This document shows positions 1 through 5,925 of a stretch of DNA of 64,000 bases, piece by piece. Source of the DNA: a virus; the IMG/VR virus record IMGVR_UViG_3300035703_000053, positions 1 through 64,000 of that record; one strand, written 5' to 3'. Numbering within the stretch: position 1 is the first letter of the stretch; each line of letters opens with the position of its first letter. The notes under the pieces are model-generated. The model saw only the letters and a program-made list of their open reading frames with translations, had not been told where the DNA came from and did not search any database. Both the position numbers and the translations under genes were made by a program.

Positions 1-1591
1 TTGTATTGCGTCTGTGAAAAATACGTTCAGCCCCAGCGCCTTCGCTTAAGTCAAAAATGCCTTGAGCAATATTTGCCACAGGCGCTGTATTAATATCCGC
101 AAACACCGTCCCCTCATCCTGCCGGTAGAAGCTACTAAAATTAGTCCCCGTGATGCTTACCACGTCAGCACTGCGGGTGACCGCTGTGCCAGAAGTCGGA
201 ATGACGCTCGTAGCAAACGCGCCCTGCTCTAGCTGGGGCAGGCCGATGCGGAGGGTGAAGTCAGCAACCCCTGTAGCCGTTGCGACGATTTGACTGGTCA
301 CACGCTCAATGGTTGCGCCTGAAGCCGTAAACACATTTACAGATCGCTGAGTAGCAAGCGAAGCGGATGTAGGGATAAAAGAAACATCATTGCTAGCCAC
401 TGCTACTCCTGTAACTGTTCTATATTGCAATCGATGTATAAAACTTACATTATTTAATGTGCCTCCAGATAGTTTTAGGTAGGCAGAGCTTGTCCAGGTT
501 TGTCCATTTGCGGCAACAATCTGAGTGGATGTTTCAAAAAGAGAAGCCAAAAAAGTCGCCGACCCGTTTGTTACATACCGTACATCGATGTAGTTAATTC
601 CGTTTTCGGATCCAATAGCAGTGATTTCGCTTGAAGCAATGTTTCCGGCAACTGCTGCTTGACTCCAATTCGTCGGCAGCGTCCCCGGGGTCCCCGCCAC
701 CGCACCCACCATCGTGTTGTTGCGGATGCTGTTTGTCCTCTGCTCCTCCACCAGCAGCCCCAGGCTTTCGCCGGTCGTGGGGTTGTGGTCGAAGCGGGGG
801 GCCGAGTTGATCGTGCTGGTGGTGGGGATGTACTCTCCGACCGTGCTGGATTGCTCTAGTTGGGCGCCCCAGAGGTAGATGCCGCTGGTGCCGTCGCCGG
901 TATAGGACTGATTGTTTGAGTTATCTAGAACGTAACAGTGAGCCCGAACTGTTGCGCCAGAAGACGCAGGGATTCCGATCAAAATGCAACGGTACCAACC
1001 ATTCCCAACAGAAATGACAGAAGCCGTTGCACCCGATCCAGTGCCCGCGTTTGTTGCCGAAATTACTGCTCCGGTGCTCAGGTTAAATATGCCTGAAATT
1101 GCGTTGGCTCCAGTATCGCTTACATACAACTGAAAACGGCTGCGCTGATTTGCTTTTGCGTAGACAGAAAAGGTTTGCGTCGCCGAGGCACTGGTAGATA
1201 CGTTTTGGAACGTAACGTGTGTTCCAGCAACAGCAGATTCGACCAAAGAGTCTGCGTTGCTTGATCCATCAGGTGTGGTCGTTACATTTGCAGAAACAGT
1301 TGCCTGAAACTTGCTCCAACTCGCATTATCAAACTCCTCACTCCTTAGCAGCAGGTTAGTCGTCGCCGTCCGCAGCACCCCATCACTGCCCACGTACGTG
1401 CCGCTGCTGGCGCGGGTGAAGGTGACCAGCGACTGCCCGGTAACGGCGTCGGTCAGGCTTTTGTTATCCGCAAACCGCAGGTCAAGACTAGGTACTGCAC
1501 GTGCACGGCGCCATAATTCGTTTTTTACCCAAGGACCAGCAAGGACACCGCCAGGTGCTACTCCTGTACGAAATACTGCAGAACCACGCAT
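1..1591 (-). CDS. Phage fibre/adhesin-like protein, 3' end beyond window
   Basis: An open frame runs from an ATG at 1591 down through base 1, so only the N-terminal 530 residues are present. Its start shares one base with the stop of the upstream gene (TGATG), which suggests coupled translation. After a leader containing AGPWVKNELWRRARA come repeated lectin-like stretches. One reads TNLLLRSEEFDNASWSKF and is followed by a PDGSSNADSL segment, the pattern of phage head-spike or tail-fibre carbohydrate-binding domains. The later RTNSIRNNTM and SAYLKLSGGT stretches fit a second such domain. Binding of the host surface is inferred from the family; the true C-terminus is not visible. Confidence 0.8.
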   Translation of the reverse strand, partial: MRGSAVFRTGVAPGGVLAGPWVKNELWRRARAVPSLDLRFADNKSLTDAVTGQSLVTFTRASSGTYVGSDGVLRTATTNLLLRSEEFDNASWSKFQATVSANVTTTPDGSSNADSLVESAVAGTHVTFQNVSTSASATQTFSVYAKANQRSRFQLYVSDTGANAISGIFNLSTGAVISATNAGTGSGATASVISVGNGWYRCILIGIPASSGATVRAHCYVLDNSNNQSYTGDGTSGIYLWGAQLEQSSTVGEYIPTTSTINSAPRFDHNPTTGESLGLLVEEQRTNSIRNNTMVGAVAGTPGTLPTNWSQAAVAGNIASSEITAIGSENGINYIDVRYVTNGSATFLASLFETSTQIVAANGQTWTSSAYLKLSGGTLNNVSFIHRLQYRTVTGVAVASNDVSFIPTSASLATQRSVNVFTASGATIERVTSQIVATATGVADFTLRIGLPQLEQGAFATSVIPTSGTAVTRSADVVSITGTNFSSFYRQDEGTVFADINTAPVANIAQGIFDLSEGAGAERIFHRRNT

Positions 1592-2187
1592 CAGAGACTT
1601 GCCTCTAAAGTAGCAACGCGAATATCAATAGTACTAGCTGAAGCAGGTGTATATGCACCACGGGTTTCAAGCTCTGCGTATAGCGTTGTGCTTGCACTTG
1701 CAAGTTTAACTAAACGACCGGCGTAATCAGTTTGTGTGTATAGACTGCTACCAAAGTCTAAGGGTGCAGACAAATCAATATACCCCATGTAGTTAGCGCG
1801 TTCGCCACTCATTAAGTCAAATGGTGCATTATCTGCAATTGCATTGGGAGTTGCACTATATAAATGCAGTCGGAATGCACCCATGCCGCTGGGTACAGAC
1901 GTATCACTAAACACAAGACTAACGGATTGAATTAATACGTAGCCACCACTTGGGCCAATGTTGGATAAGGTAATAATCGCAGAGCCGCCTGTATCACCAA
2001 CAACATCACCTGCTGTATACGCAGTTGTGTTAGATGGTCTTGTTACCGTGACAGTGCTTCGATATGCTTTACCATCAACAGTAATAGCACTGCCACCGTC
2101 GCTAACAGTAACTGTTCCTGTTACAGACGCAGGGTTGGAGGAATCATTTGTAATTCTTACTTTCCAACCTTGATTAATATCTGACAT
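1591..2187 (-). CDS. Virion structural protein (beta-rich, 198 aa)
   Basis: The 198-residue protein contains the stretch TRPSNTTAYTAGDVVGDTGG and a C-terminal ETRGAYTPASASTIDIRVAT segment. This arrangement recurs in a widespread family of phage structural proteins of unknown position in the particle. No signal peptide or membrane segment is seen. It overlaps the start of the fibre gene by one base, so the two are probably co-translated. The exact role (tail, neck or capsid decoration) cannot be told from sequence. Confidence 0.75.
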   Translation of the reverse strand: MSDINQGWKVRITNDSSNPASVTGTVTVSDGGSAITVDGKAYRSTVTVTRPSNTTAYTAGDVVGDTGGSAIITLSNIGPSGGYVLIQSVSLVFSDTSVPSGMGAFRLHLYSATPNAIADNAPFDLMSGERANYMGYIDLSAPLDFGSSLYTQTDYAGRLVKLASASTTLYAELETRGAYTPASASTIDIRVATLEASL

Positions 2188-2249
2188 TTTGTTGTTTTAT
2201 TTTTTATTTTAACAGGCTTTTGTTTAGGTGCGACAAGCAAAAGTCCCGG

Positions 2250-2275
2250 TTGCTCAAGCCGGGATTTGGTACTAA
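2250..2275 (-). terminator. Possible weak terminator hairpin
   Basis: On the minus strand TCCCGG pairs with CCGGGA around a 9-nt loop, followed by CTTTTG. It sits in the 154-bp gap between the lysine-rich gene at 2342 and the structural gene that starts at 2187. The U-tract is poor, so it could be a partial terminator or an RNA stability hairpin. Confidence 0.4.
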
Positions 2276-2341
2276 CTACATTCCGCCAATGCCTACGCCA
2301 CAAGACGTTAACATTGAGCCTTAGAAATATAGCAGAATACC

Positions 2342-2512
2342 TTATTTATTTTTAGTGTTGTTTTCTTTTTTCTTTGCAATCATTTCTTTGAATTTGTCAC
2401 GGGCTTCTGTCTGCTTGGCAGATGCGCCGCCTTTGCCTTTAACAGGGGGAGCAGCTTTGCCTTTGGTAGGAGGTACAGCTTTCTTGGGGGGAGTAGCCTT
2501 TTTCTTTTCCAT
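2342..2512 (-). CDS. Small Lys/Pro/Ala-rich basic protein (56 aa)
   Basis: ATG at 2512 and TAA at 2342-2344 give 56 residues, beginning MEKKKATPPKKAVPPTKGK and ending in a lysine-rich helix. The composition is histone-tail-like and suggests nucleic-acid binding or packaging, but no family is recognised. It is the last of a run of five closely spaced small basic or charged genes on this strand. Confidence 0.6.
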   Translation of the reverse strand: MEKKKATPPKKAVPPTKGKAAPPVKGKGGASAKQTEARDKFKEMIAKKKENNTKNK

Positions 2513-2545
2513 GATGATCAGGAATCTTCATTAAGTATACGTGAA

Positions 2546-2755
2546 TTACTTATCTTTGTAACGTTTGGATGCGCGGGCTGCTTTACCAGCTTTCTTTGCT
2601 GTCTCTGTGTTAGGCACAAATTGTTTACCTTCTCTGCTACCAGCGCGTTTCTTGCGATCGGTCTCCTCTCTTTCTTCCCTAGATAAAGAAGCCCATGCTT
2701 TTTCTGGTAAGTAGCGTTTAGTGTAACCAGGTTGAATTGCTTTATCAGTTGCCAT
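2546..2755 (-). CDS. Small basic viral protein, RYLPEKAW type
   Basis: The start at 2755 (MATDKAIQPGYTKRYLPEKAW) is preferred over one 51 nt upstream because homologous viral proteins begin near here. The KRYLPEKAW...EETDRKKR...KQFVPNTETAKKA pattern is found in cyanophage and large eukaryotic-virus proteins, often fused to the PELR...GKPGQWSARKAQL module that is the next gene upstream here. The C-terminal KAARASKRYKDK closely matches the end of that neighbour. The function is unknown; the charge suggests nucleic-acid binding. Confidence 0.6.
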   Translation of the reverse strand: MATDKAIQPGYTKRYLPEKAWASLSREEREETDRKKRAGSREGKQFVPNTETAKKAGKAARASKRYKDK

Positions 2756-3029
2756 CTTTATACCTTTTGGCCGCAGCTTTAGCTTTAGATCTTTTTTCAT
2801 ATTCATCTTTGGTTTGCCACTTTTCTTTTCCCCACTTTTCTAGCGATTTTTGTTTTTCTCCCTTGCCTCCCTTGTATCCTCCACCTGCTTTTTTATATTC
2901 TTGTGCTACAAGCTGCGCCTTACGTGCAGACCACTGACCTGGCTTGCCGCCTTTAGAGCCAGCCATGACGCGATCTTTAATACTCTCTCTTAACTCAGGT
3001 TTTGAGTATTTAGTGTCGTCTTGCGCCAC
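2745..3029 (-). CDS. Small basic viral protein, GKPGQWSARKAQL type (DUF5872-like)
   Basis: The 94-residue protein starts MAQDDTKYSKPELRESIKDR and carries MAGSKGGKPGQWSARKAQL and KKAGGGY, a module shared by cyanophages and large algal or amoebal viruses (a DUF5872-like family from memory). It ends in KAAAKRYKDGN, echoing the tail of the overlapping downstream gene. The 11-nt overlap suggests coupled translation. The role is unknown; DNA compaction is a guess from charge. Confidence 0.65.
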   Translation of the reverse strand: MAQDDTKYSKPELRESIKDRVMAGSKGGKPGQWSARKAQLVAQEYKKAGGGYKGGKGEKQKSLEKWGKEKWQTKDEYEKRSKAKAAAKRYKDGN

Positions 3030-3173
3030 TTATCCTTTGTTTTTTTCTTTTAATATTTTAAGCCACTTACATTCTTTTGCAGATTTTGCCCAGTCCTTTC
3101 CAGGGTTGGGCATAATCCTCTCTAGTTGCCAAAAGTATTCTTCGAGGCGTTCAGCCTCGGTAGGAATCTTCAT
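3030..3173 (-). CDS. Hypothetical protein (47 aa)
   Basis: The frame beginning MKIPTEAERLEEYFWQLERI fits better than a longer version starting 45 nt upstream inside the previous gene. It has an amphipathic, charged N-terminal helix and a lysine-rich end (LKEKNKG). It overlaps the upstream gene by 23 nt, and its stop abuts the ATG of the next gene. I recognise no family. Confidence 0.5.
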   Translation of the reverse strand: MKIPTEAERLEEYFWQLERIMPNPGKDWAKSAKECKWLKILKEKNKG

Positions 3174-3357
3174 TTGTTTTAGCACCAAACTTTTGCATAA
3201 TGTCTTCCATGGCTTCAAGGGATTCCAAGCGAATCAGTAGGTCTGCCAGTGTGTTGATGGTGATCGGATGCTCATCACGTGCAGCAAACGCAAGGGCATC
3301 ACGCAAACTTGTCGTTGCCTGCTGTACAGACTCTTTGACTTGGCTTGAAAGGGACAT
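3151..3357 (-). CDS. Hypothetical helical protein (68 aa)
   Basis: The likely start is MSLSSQVKESVQQATTSLRD; an ATG 66 nt upstream would add an atypical basic leader. The rest is predicted to be helical, with the leucine-rich segment TLADLLIRLESLEAMEDI. It is the first gene of the small-gene run. An inverted repeat lies 70-100 bp upstream. The function is unknown. Confidence 0.5.
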   Translation of the reverse strand: MSLSSQVKESVQQATTSLRDALAFAARDEHPITINTLADLLIRLESLEAMEDIMQKFGAKTNEDSYRG

Positions 3358-3423
3358 CTCGGATTCTTTGGGTAGCCTTACTATAACGGTTGCCGGACGC
3401 ATGCGCACGCAAAACGGAATCAT

Positions 3424-3458
3424 ATATAAAACAGTATGACAAACACACCGTTTTATAT
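3424..3458. promoter_or_regulatory. Inverted repeat ATATAAAAC-N17-GTTTTATAT
   Basis: Two 9-bp arms match exactly across a 17-bp spacer in the intergenic gap between the methyltransferase gene and the small-gene run. The AT-rich arms resemble paired -10 boxes or a dimeric operator. As RNA the same arms would make a hairpin. No regulator can be assigned. Confidence 0.35.
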
Positions 3459-3490
3459 GTGTAAAAACCCTAACAATACAGTGCGGAAAA

Positions 3491-4075
3491 CTAATCTTCT
3501 TCCCAGACCCAGGCTACTTGATAGTCGTTGATGTACGGTTTAACGCCCAAGGATTTCATTAATTCAAAAATCAACCGCCCCTTACCAAGGCGACGACCAA
3601 AGTTGTCAATGATATTGTCATCCACAACAATCAAGGTCCCGTTCTTGATAATGTTTTTGGCAGCGAACAACTCTTTGAGATGGTGTGCCGCAGGCGCCCA
3701 GTCATCAAACCAGTTCTTGATGTTGTATGAATCCAAGTACAGAAGGTCGGCTTTGCCGGTTAGTTCTCCTAAGGCTTCAACAGAATCTGAACAGATGACC
3801 TCTGCCCATTCCGTGCTTTTTTCTGCTAGCTCGCAAGCTTTTGGATCGATGTCGATGCTAATGAGTTCGCCGCCGTGGAACTCAACGTAGTTATCAAACA
3901 AAAGTGTGGAGCAACCATCGCCTGCGTAGTTGTTTTCCTCTCGGTATGTACCAGTTTCGATAATGACTGGACGATCAATCTTATCGAGGTAATCAAAGAT
4001 TGCTTGAAAACCCTTCTGTCGGTTACCCAGCTTGGGTTTGGTTTGGTAAAAATAATCTGCCCAGGAGTCACTCAT
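3491..4075 (-). CDS. Class I SAM-dependent methyltransferase
   Basis: The 194-residue protein has the Rossmann-type order of a class I methyltransferase. Motif I is IIETGTYREENNYAGDG near residue 38, the acidic end of strand 2 is ISIDIDP near 72, and ADLLYLDSY (near 110) and TLIVVDDN (near 148) follow. This resembles the Methyltransferase_24/cephalosporin-hydroxylase-like group, which often acts on sugars or small molecules. No DNA-target domain is present, so modification of a glycan or small molecule is likelier than DNA methylation. The substrate is unknown. Confidence 0.75.
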   Translation of the reverse strand: MSDSWADYFYQTKPKLGNRQKGFQAIFDYLDKIDRPVIIETGTYREENNYAGDGCSTLLFDNYVEFHGGELISIDIDPKACELAEKSTEWAEVICSDSVEALGELTGKADLLYLDSYNIKNWFDDWAPAAHHLKELFAAKNIIKNGTLIVVDDNIIDNFGRRLGKGRLIFELMKSLGVKPYINDYQVAWVWEED

Positions 4076-4078
4076 GGC

Positions 4079-4240
4079 CTATAGGTCGACACGAATGTAG
4101 GTAATGTCATCTAACTTTAGCTGCTCTTCATGTTGATCTGCATCCAGTGTCTCGATGTCTTCATACACGCGACCATTAAAACAGCCTGTACGGCAGTCCT
4201 CGTCTACGTCGTAATAAAACCGAGTCAAATTAATAGACAC
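4079..4240 (-). CDS. Hypothetical acidic protein (53 aa), GTG start
   Basis: A GTG at 4240 opens a frame MSINLTRFYYDVDEDCRTGC, ending at TAG 4079-4081. GGGAG lies 7 nt upstream of the GTG, inside the end of hli, and the two genes overlap by 11 nt. The C-terminal half is rich in Asp and Glu. I recognise no family. The tight overlap with hli and the following methyltransferase argues for one operon. Confidence 0.6.
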   Translation of the reverse strand: MSINLTRFYYDVDEDCRTGCFNGRVYEDIETLDADQHEEQLKLDDITYIRVDL

Positions 4241-4469
4241 CAATAAACTCCCAAATTGATTTATGGGTGATTAGCTCCCACTGCATGATGAAGATTACTG
4301 CAAGCATGGCGGCACGACCATTAACTCGCTCTGCGTACCAGAGGTAATCGGTAGGGTGCGTCGGCATATCATACAGGTTTAGGTCTGGACAATACTCCTT
4401 AACAAGTTCGTACACAAACCAGGAAATGCAAGACCACATCCCTTGAAGCCAGAGGATTGATTTTTTCAT
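4230..4469 (-). CDS. hli: High-light-inducible protein (Hli)
   Basis: Residues 46-69 contain AERVNGRAAMLAVIFIMQW, the ExxNGRxAM chlorophyll-binding helix of high-light-inducible proteins: E47, N50 and R52 are the pigment-ligand positions. At 79 aa it is longer than many phage Hlis, because an extra hydrophobic N-terminal segment (ILWLQGMWSCISWFVYELV) precedes the helix and may add a second membrane contact. Family members sit in thylakoids, bind chlorophyll and protect photosystem II. Cyanophages carry them to keep photosynthesis running during infection. Its start overlaps the stop of a tiny membrane-peptide gene (ATGA). Confidence 0.85.
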   Translation of the reverse strand: MKKSILWLQGMWSCISWFVYELVKEYCPDLNLYDMPTHPTDYLWYAERVNGRAAMLAVIFIMQWELITHKSIWEFIGVY

Positions 4470-4570
4470 TGGCGCGTGACGGTTTTGGTAATAATGAGGT
4501 AGGCATCAATGCCGACTACCGATAGCATAGCCAACAAAATCGCTCCGATAGCAACTTCAAAATTGTCCAC
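4466..4570 (-). CDS. Single-pass membrane peptide (34 aa), GTG start
   Basis: The frame runs from GTG at 4570 to TGA at 4466-4468 and overlaps the hli ATG by four bases. It encodes MDNFEVAIGAILLAMLSVVG followed by IDAYLIITKTVTRQ: one transmembrane helix with a short basic C-terminus. Size and context resemble small photosystem subunits, but I could not match it to any Psb, Psa or Pet peptide, so a photosynthetic role is inferred only from the neighbour. Confidence 0.55.
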   Translation of the reverse strand: MDNFEVAIGAILLAMLSVVGIDAYLIITKTVTRQ

Positions 4571-4622
4571 GCGCAATTAGTTACTTTATGGTATAGGATA
4601 AGAATAATATATAAACCTTTTA
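4571..4622. promoter_or_regulatory. Divergent promoter region between hli operon and replication operon
   Basis: This 52-bp AT-rich gap separates the minus-strand hli operon from the plus-strand nuclease/replication operon. It contains TATAGG, TAAGAAT and AATATATAAA stretches that could act as -10 boxes, but no clear -35/-10 pair is seen. The position is the main evidence. Confidence 0.35.
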
Positions 4623-5477
4623 ATGGTTGCTAAAATTAAAGAAGGCGATCATTGGTCGCTGAAATACCAAGAGCAACCAGAGTTGATGCGGGAGCTGAAC
4701 AGCCGCCCCGCCCGAATTACAATCAACGGGAAACGACATTACCATACACCGTTTGTAACTGGGCCGGCGCCCTCGGTAACTACTATAATTTCGGAAACTG
4801 CATCTGAAGCAAACAAGCGCAAGCTTGAGATGTGGAGTAAGAATAATCCAGGTGTTAAAGAAGCTGCTGCCGAAAGGGGTACTGCCATCCACTATGGGAT
4901 GGAATGTTACTTAAAAGGGGATAAAAACCCAGAGATTCCAGAGGAGTATAAAGAATTTTGGGTAGGTATGCCAGGGATTCTTGATCAATTTGACGAGGTG
5001 TTGTGGGCGGAAACTCCTTTGCTTGATCGGCATCAGTTCACATTATCAGACGATGGGATTGGTAGGGTATGGGCTCATGATGAGGAAGGGAGGGCGTGGG
5101 TTGGTTCTCCTGACATCATTGGTGTTGTAGGAAACAAACTGACGCTTGCTGACTTGAAAACCAGTGTCAAACCTTACAGCAGGAAGTGGCCCAAAGACCT
5201 GGAAAAAGGGTCTATGGAGTGGAGAGATCTGTTGGGTGGTCACATGAAATTTAAAAAAACATGCAAACAGCTCGCAGCTTACGACATTGGTATCGAACAA
5301 ACTCTTGGGATGAGGGTCCAGCAGGCAGCCATTCTTGTTTCAACACCCTTGCGTACTCAAGTTTTTAAGATTTCCAGGGGATTTCTTGATTGTTTGAGGG
5401 ATGACTGGTTGAAAGTGGTGGCTGAATACTATGCACAAATTGAGAATAGCAATGAGTATGATGCTGATTTGATCTGA
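4623..5477 (+). CDS. PD-(D/E)XK exonuclease, RecB/Cas4-like
   Basis: Motifs appear in the order expected for a RecB-family nuclease: SVTTIIS near residue 51, AAAERGTAIHYG near 81 (the His-containing motif), VGSPDIIG near 159 (catalytic Asp), TLADLKTS near 173 (the D/E-x-K pair) and CKQLAAYDIG near 213. At 284 aa it is a normal size for phage single-domain enzymes. It probably degrades or processes DNA ends during replication, recombination or host DNA breakdown. It is the first gene of the plus-strand replication operon. Confidence 0.8.
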   Translation: MVAKIKEGDHWSLKYQEQPELMRELNSRPARITINGKRHYHTPFVTGPAPSVTTIISETASEANKRKLEMWSKNNPGVKEAAAERGTAIHYGMECYLKGDKNPEIPEEYKEFWVGMPGILDQFDEVLWAETPLLDRHQFTLSDDGIGRVWAHDEEGRAWVGSPDIIGVVGNKLTLADLKTSVKPYSRKWPKDLEKGSMEWRDLLGGHMKFKKTCKQLAAYDIGIEQTLGMRVQQAAILVSTPLRTQVFKISRGFLDCLRDDWLKVVAEYYAQIENSNEYDADLI

Positions 5478-5481
5478 AAGT

Positions 5482-5712
5482 ATGGCGTGGAATCCTAATG
5501 ATCCGATGGAATTACGCAAGAGGATTGCTTGGTCTGTCGCAACCTCGTCTTGCATTGAGACAAGGAAAGATCCGGTGACTGTCTACCAGCAGATCATGGA
5601 CGAATGGGATGAAGAAGATAAGAAAAAGTTATGTTCTACAGATGAGACTAATGAATCTAAAGAAAGTTCACGAAGATTGAAGGGTTCCTTTGGATTGGGC
5701 ACCCTAGGATAA
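5482..5712 (+). CDS. Hypothetical protein (76 aa)
   Basis: It starts five bases after the nuclease stop (MAWNPNDPMELRKRIAWSVA) and has a helical, acidic middle (MDEWDEEDKKK) and a Ser/Glu-rich then Gly-rich tail. No domain is recognised. The position between nuclease and primase suggests a replication accessory, but nothing in the sequence shows it. Confidence 0.6.
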   Translation: MAWNPNDPMELRKRIAWSVATSSCIETRKDPVTVYQQIMDEWDEEDKKKLCSTDETNESKESSRRLKGSFGLGTLG

Positions 5713-5736
5713 GAAGACACACAACCGAGACCTCCG

Positions 5737-5925
5737 ATGGAAATCCACCAGGTTTCCGTTGGTGAGTGGATGAATACGCTCCAAAGCCTCATGATGAATG
5801 CGGCGGATGGGGATTGTTTTTGTCTGCCCACCACGATGCATCTTCATGCATTTTTACTATTAAAAGAGGAGGTTTTCCCCACGCGAGATTTTAAAGTAGA
5901 AGTCAAACAATCAACGGAAGCATGA
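5737..5925 (+). CDS. Hypothetical protein (62 aa)
   Basis: The small protein (MEIHQVSVGEWMNTLQSLMM) ends in ATGA overlap with the primase-helicase start, so translation is probably coupled. The WMNTLQSLMMNAADGDCFCL region could be an amphipathic helix followed by a Cys-containing turn. The family is unknown. Confidence 0.6.
   Translation: MEIHQVSVGEWMNTLQSLMMNAADGDCFCLPTTMHLHAFLLLKEEVFPTRDFKVEVKQSTEA

Noticed and set aside
2276-2314. A 12-codon minus-strand frame (MLTSCGVGIGGM) between two structural-type genes
   Set aside because: Too short to support without conservation data; the segment is better treated as a gap with a hairpin.
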